12,822 nt of DNA, taken from Candidatus Eiseniibacteriota bacterium. Its GTDB lineage: Bacteria; Eisenbacteria; RBG-16-71-46. Shown in pieces: positions 8,014 to 12,822 of this stretch. The DNA is taken from positions 1-12,822 of the forward strand of contig VBPB01000052.1 in NCBI GenBank assembly GCA_005893365.1, read 5' to 3'. The notes beneath the pieces were generated by a model. The model saw only the letters and a program-made list of their open reading frames with translations, did not search any database and was not told the DNA's origin. The position numbers were made by a program, and so were the translations under genes. Positions within the stretch are counted from its first letter, which is position 1, and the number at the start of each line of letters is the position of its first letter.

Positions 8014-8042
8014 TTGAGGACAGTAAAACACGGTGTTAGCCT
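8014..8042 (+). promoter_or_regulatory. Candidate ku promoter in the ligD-ku divergent region
   Basis: TTGAGG (8014-8019) and TAGCCT (8037-8042) are separated by 17 bp, and TG at 8034-8035 gives an extended -10. The -10 match is weak (3 of 6). It lies in the only AT-rich patch of the 110-bp divergent region, about 36 bp upstream of the ku ATG. ligD must also be transcribed from this region; TTTACT on the minus strand could be its -35, but no good -10 follows. Confidence 0.3.
8027..8037. promoter_or_regulatory. Perfect 11-bp palindrome AACACGGTGTT between ligD and ku
   Basis: Five-base arms AACAC and GTGTT flank one central G. It overlaps the spacer and first -10 base of the candidate ku promoter, where a dimeric repressor could act on ku, and possibly on ligD as well. 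Short palindromes also arise by chance, so this is a pointer only. Confidence 0.3.
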
Positions 8043-8063
8043 GCGAAGCCACTCCCCCCACCT

Positions 8064-8068
8064 GGAGG
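8064..8068 (+). promoter_or_regulatory. Ribosome binding site fixing the ku start
   Basis: GGAGG lies nine bases before ATG 8078. The same frame has an earlier ATG about 45 bases upstream (8033), but it has no SD site and overlaps the candidate promoter, and bacterial Ku proteins begin within a few residues of the SIGSGTISFGL strand. Confidence 0.8.
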
Positions 8069-8077
8069 AACCCTCGC

Positions 8078-8971
8078 ATGCCTCCGCATTCCATCGGCTC
8101 CGGGACCATCTCGTTCGGCCTGGTCTCGATCCCCGTCAAGATGTTCACCGCCGCCTCGTCCGAGAGCGTCTCGTTCAACCAGCTCCATCCCAAGTGCGGC
8201 GGGCGCATCAAGCAGCAGCTGCTCTGCCCCACCTGCAACGAGGTGGTCGAGCGCAGCTCGCTGGTCAAGGGCTACGAGTTCGCCAAGGACCAGTACGTCC
8301 AGTTCACCGAGGAGGAGTTGAAGGCCCTCGAGGGCGAGACCTCGCGCATGATCGACATCGCCGAGTTCGTCCCGCTGGCGCAGGTGGACCCGATCTACTT
8401 CGAGAAGACCTACTACCTCGGGCCCGACAAGGGCGGCGAGAAAGCCTACCGCCTGCTCACCGACGCGATGGTGAAGGCCAAGCGGGTGGCACTGGCCCAG
8501 TTCTGCATGCGCGGCAAGGAGAGCCTGGTGCTGATCCGGCCCTCGCAGGACGGGCTGATGCTGCACACCATGTACTTCGCCGACGAGGTGCGCGACTTCA
8601 AAGAGGTGGACAAGGGCGACGCGTCCAAGATCAAGCCGGGCGAGCTGGAGCTGGCGGACCGCCTGATCGGCGAGCTGTCGGGCGAGAAATTCAGTCCCGA
8701 GAAGTACGCCGACGAGTACCGCACCCGCGTGCTGGCGGCGGTCGAGCAGAAGGTCGAGGGCCGCGAGGTGACCTCGCTGGCGCCGCAGGCGCAGCGGACC
8801 CAGGTGATCGACCTGATGGACGCCCTGAAGCAGAGCCTCGGCAAGCGCACCGGCGCCGGGCGGACCGCCGGCGCCGAGACGGAGCTCGAGAAGAAGCCCG
8901 CGGCCAAGGCGCGGCGCGAGAAGGCCGAGGCGGCGCCGCGCGAGAAGAAGGCCCAGGGCGGCAAGCGCTGA
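8078..8971 (+). CDS. ku: Non-homologous end-joining protein Ku
   Basis: A 297-aa bacterial Ku homolog. It opens with SIGSGTISFGLVSIPVKMF (5-23), continues with VKGYEF (63-68), EFVPLAQVDPIYFEKTYYLGP (96-116) and LHTMYFADEVRDF (142-154), and ends the core with VIDLMDALKQSL (243-254). These are the conserved beta-barrel and dimerisation segments. Residues 255-297 are a Lys/Arg/Ala-rich tail of the kind that adds DNA contacts and helps Ku slide or thread. Ku forms a homodimeric ring on double-strand ends and recruits LigD, which is encoded divergently 110 bp away. H37-x2-C40-x9-C50-x2-C53 is a possible zinc-ribbon-like set. The MerR-TPR gene begins 72 bp downstream on the same strand and may share the transcript. 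Confidence 0.97.
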   Translation: MPPHSIGSGTISFGLVSIPVKMFTAASSESVSFNQLHPKCGGRIKQQLLCPTCNEVVERSSLVKGYEFAKDQYVQFTEEELKALEGETSRMIDIAEFVPLAQVDPIYFEKTYYLGPDKGGEKAYRLLTDAMVKAKRVALAQFCMRGKESLVLIRPSQDGLMLHTMYFADEVRDFKEVDKGDASKIKPGELELADRLIGELSGEKFSPEKYADEYRTRVLAAVEQKVEGREVTSLAPQAQRTQVIDLMDALKQSLGKRTGAGRTAGAETELEKKPAAKARREKAEAAPREKKAQGGKR

Positions 8972-9014
8972 CGCGGCGGCGCGCGGCGCCAGTCGGACCA
9001 CGGAGGGCAGGGCG

Positions 9015-9047
9015 ATGAGACGGGTTCGCGGGAGGGCGATCGCGTGA
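9015..9047 (+). CDS. Possible 10-codon leader peptide before the MerR-TPR gene
   Basis: ATG at 9015 opens the frame MRRVRGRAIA and stops with TGA at 9045-9047, which overlaps the GTG of the next gene as GTGA. It has its own SD, GGAGGG at 9002-9007 with seven bases to the ATG, the same motif and spacing as the main gene. The main gene's SD lies inside this frame, so ribosomes translating the peptide could control access to it. With no conservation data this may be chance. Confidence 0.25.
   Translation: MRRVRGRAIA
9031..9036 (+). promoter_or_regulatory. Ribosome binding site fixing the MerR-TPR start at GTG 9044
   Basis: GGAGGG with a seven-base spacer to the GTG. The nearby ATG at 9015 is in another frame and stops after ten codons, so the GTG is the natural start. 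Confidence 0.7.
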
Positions 9048-9976
9048 CGGCGGCGGGCGAGACCGCCCTGGACCCAGGGACGGAGCAGCGCTTCTCCCTG
9101 CGCGAGGCCGCGCGCATCCTCGAGGTCCCGGAGGCGCGCCTGAGGAGCCTGGCCCGCGCCGGGCTGCTGGCGCCGCAGCGCGGGCCCCTCGGGCCGCTCT
9201 CGTTCGGGTTCCGCGACCTGGTGCTGCTGCGCAGCGCCAAGGGCCTGCTCGAGGCGGGCGTGTCGATGCGGCGCATCCGCCGCATCTGGTCCTCGCTGCG
9301 CGGGCAGCTCGCGGCCGGGGCCCCGCTCACCAGCATCACCATCCGCGCCGACGGCGAGCGCATCGTCGCCTCGGACGGCGAGTCCGCGTGGCAGCCCGAT
9401 TCGGGGCAGTTCCTGCTCGACTTCGAGGCGGCCGAGATCGTGGACCGCGCGCGCACCATCGGGGTACCCCCGGCCGGCAGCGCCCAGCGGTCGTCCCCGG
9501 TGGCGCGGGCGGCCGAGGCGCCGGGCGCCGGCACGCCGGCGGCGGATGATCCCGAGGCGATGAGCGCCGAGCAGTGGTACGAGCTCGCCCTCGACCTCGA
9601 GGGGCGCGCCCCCGCCGAGGCCATCGCGGCCTATCAGCGCGTCATCGAGCGCGCCCCCACCATGGCCGACGCGCGCGTCAACCTGGGGCGGCTCTACCAC
9701 CTCGCCGGCGAGCGCGGGCGGGCGGAGGCGCAGTACCGCGACGCGGTGCGGCTCGAGCCCGACGATCCCACCCCGCACTTCAACCTCGGCGTGCTGCTGG
9801 AGGAGCAGGGACGGCGCGACGAGGCGGTCCTCGCCTACGGCCAGGCCGTGGCCCGCGACCCCGATTTCGCCGACGCCCACTGCAACCTGGGACTCCTGCT
9901 GGAGTCGATGGGACGACGGCAGGAGGCGATGCGCCACCTCATGACCGCGCGGGAGCTGTACCGCTCGGAGGATTGA
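9044..9976 (+). CDS. MerR-type HTH plus tetratricopeptide-repeat protein
   Basis: A 310-aa protein with a DNA-binding head and a protein-binding tail. Residues 17-42 (FSLREAARILEVPEARLRSL) are a MerR-like helix-turn-helix, and 54-86 (FGFRDLVLLRSAKGLLEAG onward) are the wing and following helices. Residues 87-170 are a linker, Pro/Ala-rich after about 140. Residues 175-308 hold four TPR units starting near 175, 207, 241 and 275; units 2-4 keep the NLGxLxxxxGRxxEA pattern and 34-residue period. No effector-binding cysteines of metal-sensing MerR proteins are seen. It likely acts in the cytoplasm as a regulator or DNA-bound scaffold controlled by protein contacts. Position behind ku suggests a link to NHEJ or its regulation, but this rests on neighbourhood only. 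Confidence 0.85.
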   Translation: MTAAGETALDPGTEQRFSLREAARILEVPEARLRSLARAGLLAPQRGPLGPLSFGFRDLVLLRSAKGLLEAGVSMRRIRRIWSSLRGQLAAGAPLTSITIRADGERIVASDGESAWQPDSGQFLLDFEAAEIVDRARTIGVPPAGSAQRSSPVARAAEAPGAGTPAADDPEAMSAEQWYELALDLEGRAPAEAIAAYQRVIERAPTMADARVNLGRLYHLAGERGRAEAQYRDAVRLEPDDPTPHFNLGVLLEEQGRRDEAVLAYGQAVARDPDFADAHCNLGLLLESMGRRQEAMRHLMTARELYRSED

Positions 9977-10363
9977 CCGGGATCCTGCACGCCTCGTAGG
10001 CCACACGCAGACCTCCGTGATGCGGCTCCCGGAGGCACCCGCTCGTCGGCGCGAGCGCCAAAGGAGCGATGGCGACCGTGGGCTCATGGTCCGCGGCGGT
10101 CGCGGGGCTCCCCCGGGCGGAGCCTCGCTCGAACGACGTGCCCTGCGCGCCCGCCGCGGCCACGCCGAATCCCGCGCTCGACCGGATGCATCGAAGCCCA
10201 CCACGCTCGTGACCGGGCTCGCCCCCCGAACCCCTCCGCGAGTCCCCCATTCCGTGATCGGCCGCGGCGAGGAGGTGGTGTCCCGCGACGCGACGCGATC
10301 GGCCAGGTGATGGATCCCGCTGGTGAAGACTCCCGATGTCCCACGTCATCCAGGAGCGATGCC
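9977..10363. other. 387-bp intergenic region, no gene recognised
   Basis: The region separates the MerR-TPR gene from the outer-membrane pair. Open frames here (for example + strand 10017-10310) give Arg/Pro/Ala-rich sequences with no family features and no supported start. Two modest inverted repeats lie just after the MerR-TPR stop: CCTCCG/CGGAGG (10012-10035) and CGCTCG/CGAGCG (10040-10057). Neither is followed by a T-run. No convincing promoter for the downstream genes was found, although they are expected to need one here. Confidence 0.5.
10352..10356 (+). promoter_or_regulatory. Ribosome binding site fixing the small barrel protein start
   Basis: AGGAG lies seven bases before ATG 10364. 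The frame is open back to an ATG at 10307, but only the 10364 start puts the signal peptide at the N-terminus. Confidence 0.7.
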
Positions 10364-10963
10364 ATGAAGCGACTGATCCGGTTGGTGGCGATCATCGCGC
10401 TCGCGGTCACGTGCAGCAGCGTGGCGGGCGCGGACGAGCACAATTCCGGTGGGCTGGGATTCCGGCCGAATGACATCGGCGCCCGCAACGCCGACGAGCT
10501 GCGCATCGGCGCGCCGATCGGCGTCCGGTGGTGGCTCGGCGAGCAGAAGGTGGGGATCGACCTCGGCTTCGGCTTCTCCTCGCACAAGGACGAGGCCGCC
10601 GACAAGTACTCGCACGACTGGAGCATCGACGCCGGCATCCCCATCTGCGTGAAGCGCTGGGACCGCGTCCACGTCATCGCGCGCCCGGGCTTCGACTACG
10701 CCAGCCAGCAGGACTTCGTGGCCGTGGTCACGGCCGTGCCCGGGACGTTCGAGACCATCACCGACAAGTTCATCACGATCTCCGGCGAGATCGAGGCCGA
10801 GGTGTTCCTCGCCGACAACGTGAGCGTCTCGGCCAGTCACGGCGTCGGCTTCGTCAACTACAAGCCCGGCGAGACGGGCGCGACGAGCACGACCGATTTC
10901 GGTACCTTCGGTCGGAACTTCACCCAGGTGGGCTTCCACGTGTACCTGTGGGGCAAGCAGTAG
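10364..10963 (+). CDS. Secreted outer-membrane beta-barrel protein, uncharacterised
   Basis: A 199-aa protein with a clear signal peptide: MKRLIRL, a hydrophobic stretch VAIIALAVTC, and probable cleavage after VAGA near residue 23. The mature part shows alternating polar and apolar strands: ELRIGAPIGVRWWL (45-58), KVGIDLGFGFSS (62-73), WSIDAGIPICV (86-96), RVHVIARPGFDYA (101-113), TISGEIEAEVFL (138-149), VSVSASHGVGFVNY (153-166) and TQVGFHVYLW (187-196). About eight strands and this length suit a small OmpW/Ail-like or general porin-family barrel. The C-terminal strand ends in an aromatic residue followed by GKQ, a slightly atypical assembly signal. No specific family or ligand was recognised. 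The heme porin begins 63 bp downstream on the same strand. Confidence 0.75.
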   Translation: MKRLIRLVAIIALAVTCSSVAGADEHNSGGLGFRPNDIGARNADELRIGAPIGVRWWLGEQKVGIDLGFGFSSHKDEAADKYSHDWSIDAGIPICVKRWDRVHVIARPGFDYASQQDFVAVVTAVPGTFETITDKFITISGEIEAEVFLADNVSVSASHGVGFVNYKPGETGATSTTDFGTFGRNFTQVGFHVYLWGKQ

Positions 10964-11014
10964 TCGGACCCGCCGTCGCGGGCCGCGTCGCCGCAGCCGC
11001 GAACCCTCACGCTC

Positions 11015-11020
11015 AGGAGG
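11015..11020 (+). promoter_or_regulatory. Consensus ribosome binding site for the heme porin
   Basis: AGGAGG, a perfect SD core, with a six-base spacer to ATG 11027. It is among the strongest SD sites in the window and supports the annotated start, just before the signal peptide. Confidence 0.8.
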
Positions 11021-11026
11021 TCGCCC

Positions 11027-12205
11027 ATGTGTCATCCGCGTCGGACCGTCGCCTTCGTCCTGATCCTCGCCTCGCTGGGGGCCCTGCTCTCCGCGCGCCG
11101 CGCCCAGACGGTGCCGCTCTACGCGGCGCGCACCGGGCTCCTGTGCGAGTCGTGCCATTTCGATCCCAACGGCGGCGGCCCGCGCAAAGAGTTCGGCTTC
11201 GCCTTCGCGCGCAACCGCCACCGGGTGGAGCCCGAGGACACCACCAGCCGCTGGCATGACCTGGACATCGGCAACCGGCTCGGGGACAAGGTCCCGATCT
11301 ACATCGGGATCAACCAGCGCTTCATGCTCCTGGCCACCGAGGCCGGTCAGGTCAAGGGGTTGGACGAGGTCGGGTTCTTCAACATGGAGAACGCGTTCCA
11401 CCTCACCCTCCAGCCCCATCCGAATCTGACGCTGGTCTACACGCGCGACGGCTTCGACGGGTCCTCGGTCACGCGCGACGCTTTCGGGATGATCTCGGGC
11501 GGCCCCTGGGACACCTACCTCAAGGCGGGCCGGTTCCGCACCCCGTTCGGGCTGCGCATGGACGACCACACCGTGGCGACCCGCAACTCGTTCGTGGAGG
11601 GTTACCCGGTGCAGACGTTCCTGCCCTACGACCCGCGCAATCCCGACATGGGGGTCGAGATCGGGGCCGAGCGCGGCCCCTTCTTCGCGCGCGCCGCGTT
11701 CACCAACGGCCAATCCCATCCGCTCGCCGGCGGTCGGGCGCAGGCCAAGACGGTGAAGCTCGGCTACCGCAGCGCGTGGTCTCAAGGCGGCGTGTCGCTG
11801 TACGACGACTACCGCGGCACCTCGAGCTTCCTCAAGCGCGCCACGCGGTGGGGATACTACATGCTGGCGCACCGCGGGCCGGTGGCCGCGGTGGGCGAGA
11901 TCGCGGCCGGGACGGATGCGGCCGCGACCGGTGGGAAGACCAACCTGCTGGCCGGCTTCGGCGAGCTCGACTACGCGCCGTGGCGCTGGCTCAACCTCCG
12001 GACCCGCTACGACCGGCTGGAGCTCGACCGCTCCACCCTCCCGGCGATTCGCGACGTCAACACGTTCGACCGCTACTCGCTCGAAGCGGAGTGGGTGCCG
12101 GTCCCGTTCGCGGAGCTGCGCGGGTCGTTGCGGCGCGTGGCGCCCAAGGCGTCGTCGCTGCCCGACGAGACCCAGGGGTTCATCCAGTTCCACTTCTCGT
12201 ACTAG
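11027..12205 (+). CDS. Monoheme outer-membrane porin-cytochrome (Cyc2-like layout)
   Basis: A 392-aa protein. Residues 1-27 form a signal peptide with an Arg-containing n-region and core VAFVLILASLGALL. A single c-type heme motif C40-E-S-C43-H44 follows, in the context TGLLCESCHFDPNGGGPRKEFG (37-58). This resembles the CxxCHxxPxGGGxRxxFG motif seen in heme porins and, more loosely, the CxxCHxxFPxLNxFGRxFK of Cyc2. From about 80 to 392 there are many amphipathic strands with a porin-like KAGRFRTPFGLR (146-157), ending IQFHFSY, a classic aromatic barrel-assembly signal. Family knowledge: Cyc2 is a single-polypeptide porin with an N-terminal heme plug that passes electrons from extracellular Fe(II). 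By analogy this could carry electrons across the outer membrane, direction unknown. It could instead be a substrate porin with a structural heme. Confidence 0.8.
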   Translation: MCHPRRTVAFVLILASLGALLSARRAQTVPLYAARTGLLCESCHFDPNGGGPRKEFGFAFARNRHRVEPEDTTSRWHDLDIGNRLGDKVPIYIGINQRFMLLATEAGQVKGLDEVGFFNMENAFHLTLQPHPNLTLVYTRDGFDGSSVTRDAFGMISGGPWDTYLKAGRFRTPFGLRMDDHTVATRNSFVEGYPVQTFLPYDPRNPDMGVEIGAERGPFFARAAFTNGQSHPLAGGRAQAKTVKLGYRSAWSQGGVSLYDDYRGTSSFLKRATRWGYYMLAHRGPVAAVGEIAAGTDAAATGGKTNLLAGFGELDYAPWRWLNLRTRYDRLELDRSTLPAIRDVNTFDRYSLEAEWVPVPFAELRGSLRRVAPKASSLPDETQGFIQFHFSY

Positions 12206-12578
12206 CACGACGATGCCCGTGAGGGCGCGCGCCGATCGGCCTCGCCTCCTCGCTCGTGGTCCCGTTCGTCCTGGTGTGGGCCCTGGCGCGGGGCGCCATG
12301 CGGGTGCCGAGCGGCGCGCTGCGGTAGGGGGTTGAAGGCGGGCGCGGGCGGTCGAGGATCTCGGAAGGTCTCCGCGTGATCCCGAGAGGATTCACGGCAG
12401 ACGCGCGAAATCTCTTGACAGGCTCGCGGGGCCATGGCGCGGGCGCTGGTCACCGGTTCACGAAGACGCGCGCCAGAGCGCTCAGGACGCGCCCCCGCGG
12501 GCTCGAGCGGTCGGCCGCAGCAACGAATCGGTGGCGCGATGATCGGTGGGCGCTGCGGGCATCCCTGAGCGCCGAAAA

Positions 12579-12612
12579 GGCTCGTGCGATGATGGGTTCG
12601 TCGCATCGAGCC
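12579..12612. terminator. Strong hairpin; terminator-like on the minus strand
   Basis: GGCTCG (12579-12584) pairs with CGAGCC (12607-12612). Then, past one bulged T (12606), TGCGATG (12585-12591) pairs with CGTCGCA (12599-12605) with one G-T wobble, leaving a seven-base loop. Read on the minus strand the stem is followed by TTTT (12578-12575), as in an intrinsic terminator; on the plus strand it is followed by C-rich sequence. No minus-strand gene enters it from the right within this window, so an operator or a repeat-element end is also possible. It ends 34 bp before the HNH start. Confidence 0.4.
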
Positions 12613-12634
12613 CCCTCGACTACCCGCCCCCGTC

Positions 12635-12640
12635 GAGGAG
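12635..12640 (+). promoter_or_regulatory. Ribosome binding site fixing the HNH gene start at GTG 12647
   Basis: GAGGAG with a six-base spacer to GTG. The in-frame TTG at 12641 directly abuts the SD and cannot be the start. Confidence 0.65.
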
Positions 12641-12646
12641 TTGAAC

Positions 12647-12822
12647 GTGAAGCACTATTCGCTGACCCATCTCTCGAACCCGGCCCTGAGCCGCGGTCTG
12701 GAGGCGATGGCCACCCAGGACCGGGTGACCACGTCCGCTCTGCTCGCCTACCTCGCCGAGTTCGACGCGCGCAAGCTCTACCGGCCCGCGGCGTGTTCAT
12801 CGATGTTCGCCTATTGCGTGAG
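12647..12822 (+). CDS. HNH endonuclease family protein, N-terminal fragment (cut by window edge)
   Basis: Fifty-eight codons are visible, beginning MKHYSLTHLSNPALSRGLEA. The segment DRVTTSALLAYLAEFDARKLY (26-46) followed by PAACSSMFAYCV matches the conserved N-terminal helical region that precedes a C-terminal HNH nuclease domain in a large, often multi-copy bacterial family, commonly written DRxTTAxLLAHLAEVDARxLYxPAGYxSMFxYCVxxLxLS. The nuclease domain itself lies beyond the window and cannot be checked. The biological role of this family is not established; mobile-element or defence roles are suggested by its copy number and scatter. The frame is intact to the last base. The gene is isolated by 441 bp from the heme porin, so it probably has its own promoter. 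Confidence 0.78.
   Translation, partial: MKHYSLTHLSNPALSRGLEAMATQDRVTTSALLAYLAEFDARKLYRPAACSSMFAYCV

Larger units (their letters stand above)
12206..12646. other. 441-bp intergenic region with a hairpin, no intact gene
   Basis: No complete gene is visible. Frame 12223-12327 encodes a hydrophobic stretch (IGLASSLVVPFVLVWALARG) ending at TAG 12325-12327, with a stop just upstream and no start; it looks like the tail of a membrane protein or chance. A perfect TTGACA (12415-12420) has no -10 partner at 16-18 bp. The strongest element is the hairpin at 12579-12612. A weak promoter for the HNH gene may be CTGAGC (12565-12570) and GATGAT (12588-12593), 17 bp apart. Confidence 0.5.

Noticed and set aside
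8978..8990. GGCGC-GCG-GCGCC hairpin after the ku stop, considered as a terminator.
   Set aside because: Only five base pairs, no T-run, and such GC palindromes are common at this base composition.
8036..10204. A 722-codon minus-strand frame opposite ku and the MerR-TPR gene.
   Set aside because: It runs antisense across two real genes and their intergenic space, with no family motifs.
10017..10310. A 97-codon plus-strand frame between the MerR-TPR and barrel genes.
   Set aside because: Arg/Pro-rich, no SD, no recognisable feature; likely non-coding.
10346..12208. A 620-codon minus-strand frame opposite the outer-membrane pair.
   Set aside because: Antisense shadow; the plus-strand genes have signal peptides, SD sites and motifs.
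12415..12420. Perfect TTGACA considered as the -35 of an HNH-gene promoter.
   Set aside because: No AT-containing -10 at 16-18 bp, and it lies more than 220 bp from the gene.
1..12822. CRISPR arrays, tRNA or rRNA genes, insertion sequences, integrase sites.
   Set aside because: Looked for on both strands; no spaced repeats, cloverleaf-like sequence, transposase motifs or paired terminal repeats were found.

Overview
The window is GC-rich bacterial chromosome, roughly 70% G+C by eye, with tightly packed genes, GTG starts and strong Shine-Dalgarno (SD) sites. Two secreted beta-barrel proteins point to a Gram-negative cell envelope. The mix of bacterial NHEJ, a RecB-like TM0106 nuclease-helicase, a MerR-TPR protein and an HNH family typical of large soil or sediment genomes suggests an uncultivated soil-type lineage such as Eisenbacteria, Rokubacteria or a deltaproteobacterium. 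That placement is a guess. No rRNA, tRNA, CRISPR array, transposase or integrase was seen.

Left half, minus strand (1-7967), reading right to left. ligD (PE-LIG-POL order) is followed by an alpha/beta hydrolase of the Tex30/KANL3 type and a DUF72/YecE protein. These three are joined by 4-nt stop/start overlaps (ATGA, then GTGA), so they are one translationally coupled unit. After a 209-bp spacer of unusual composition comes a 1160-aa fusion of a Cas4/AddB-like Fe-S nuclease, a DEDD exonuclease domain and an SF1 Upf1/Dna2-like helicase. Next is the first 25 codons of an EVE-domain protein cut by the window edge, which may be read from a leaderless promoter.

Middle, plus strand (8078-9976). 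ku diverges from ligD across a 110-bp region that holds a weak promoter and a short perfect palindrome. Ku and LigD together form the two-component bacterial NHEJ system. Downstream is a MerR-type HTH plus TPR protein, preceded by a 10-codon open frame that overlaps its GTG start.

Right part, plus strand (10364-12822). A small secreted beta-barrel protein is followed 63 bp later by a monoheme (CxxCH) outer-membrane porin laid out like Cyc2, a porin-cytochrome candidate for moving electrons across the outer membrane. After 441 bp without a clear gene, which includes a strong hairpin, the window ends inside the N-terminus of an HNH-endonuclease-family protein.

The best candidates for something under-described are the heme porin with its neighbouring barrel, the NHEJ-linked hydrolase/DUF72 unit with the nuclease-helicase beyond it, and the MerR-TPR protein beside ku.
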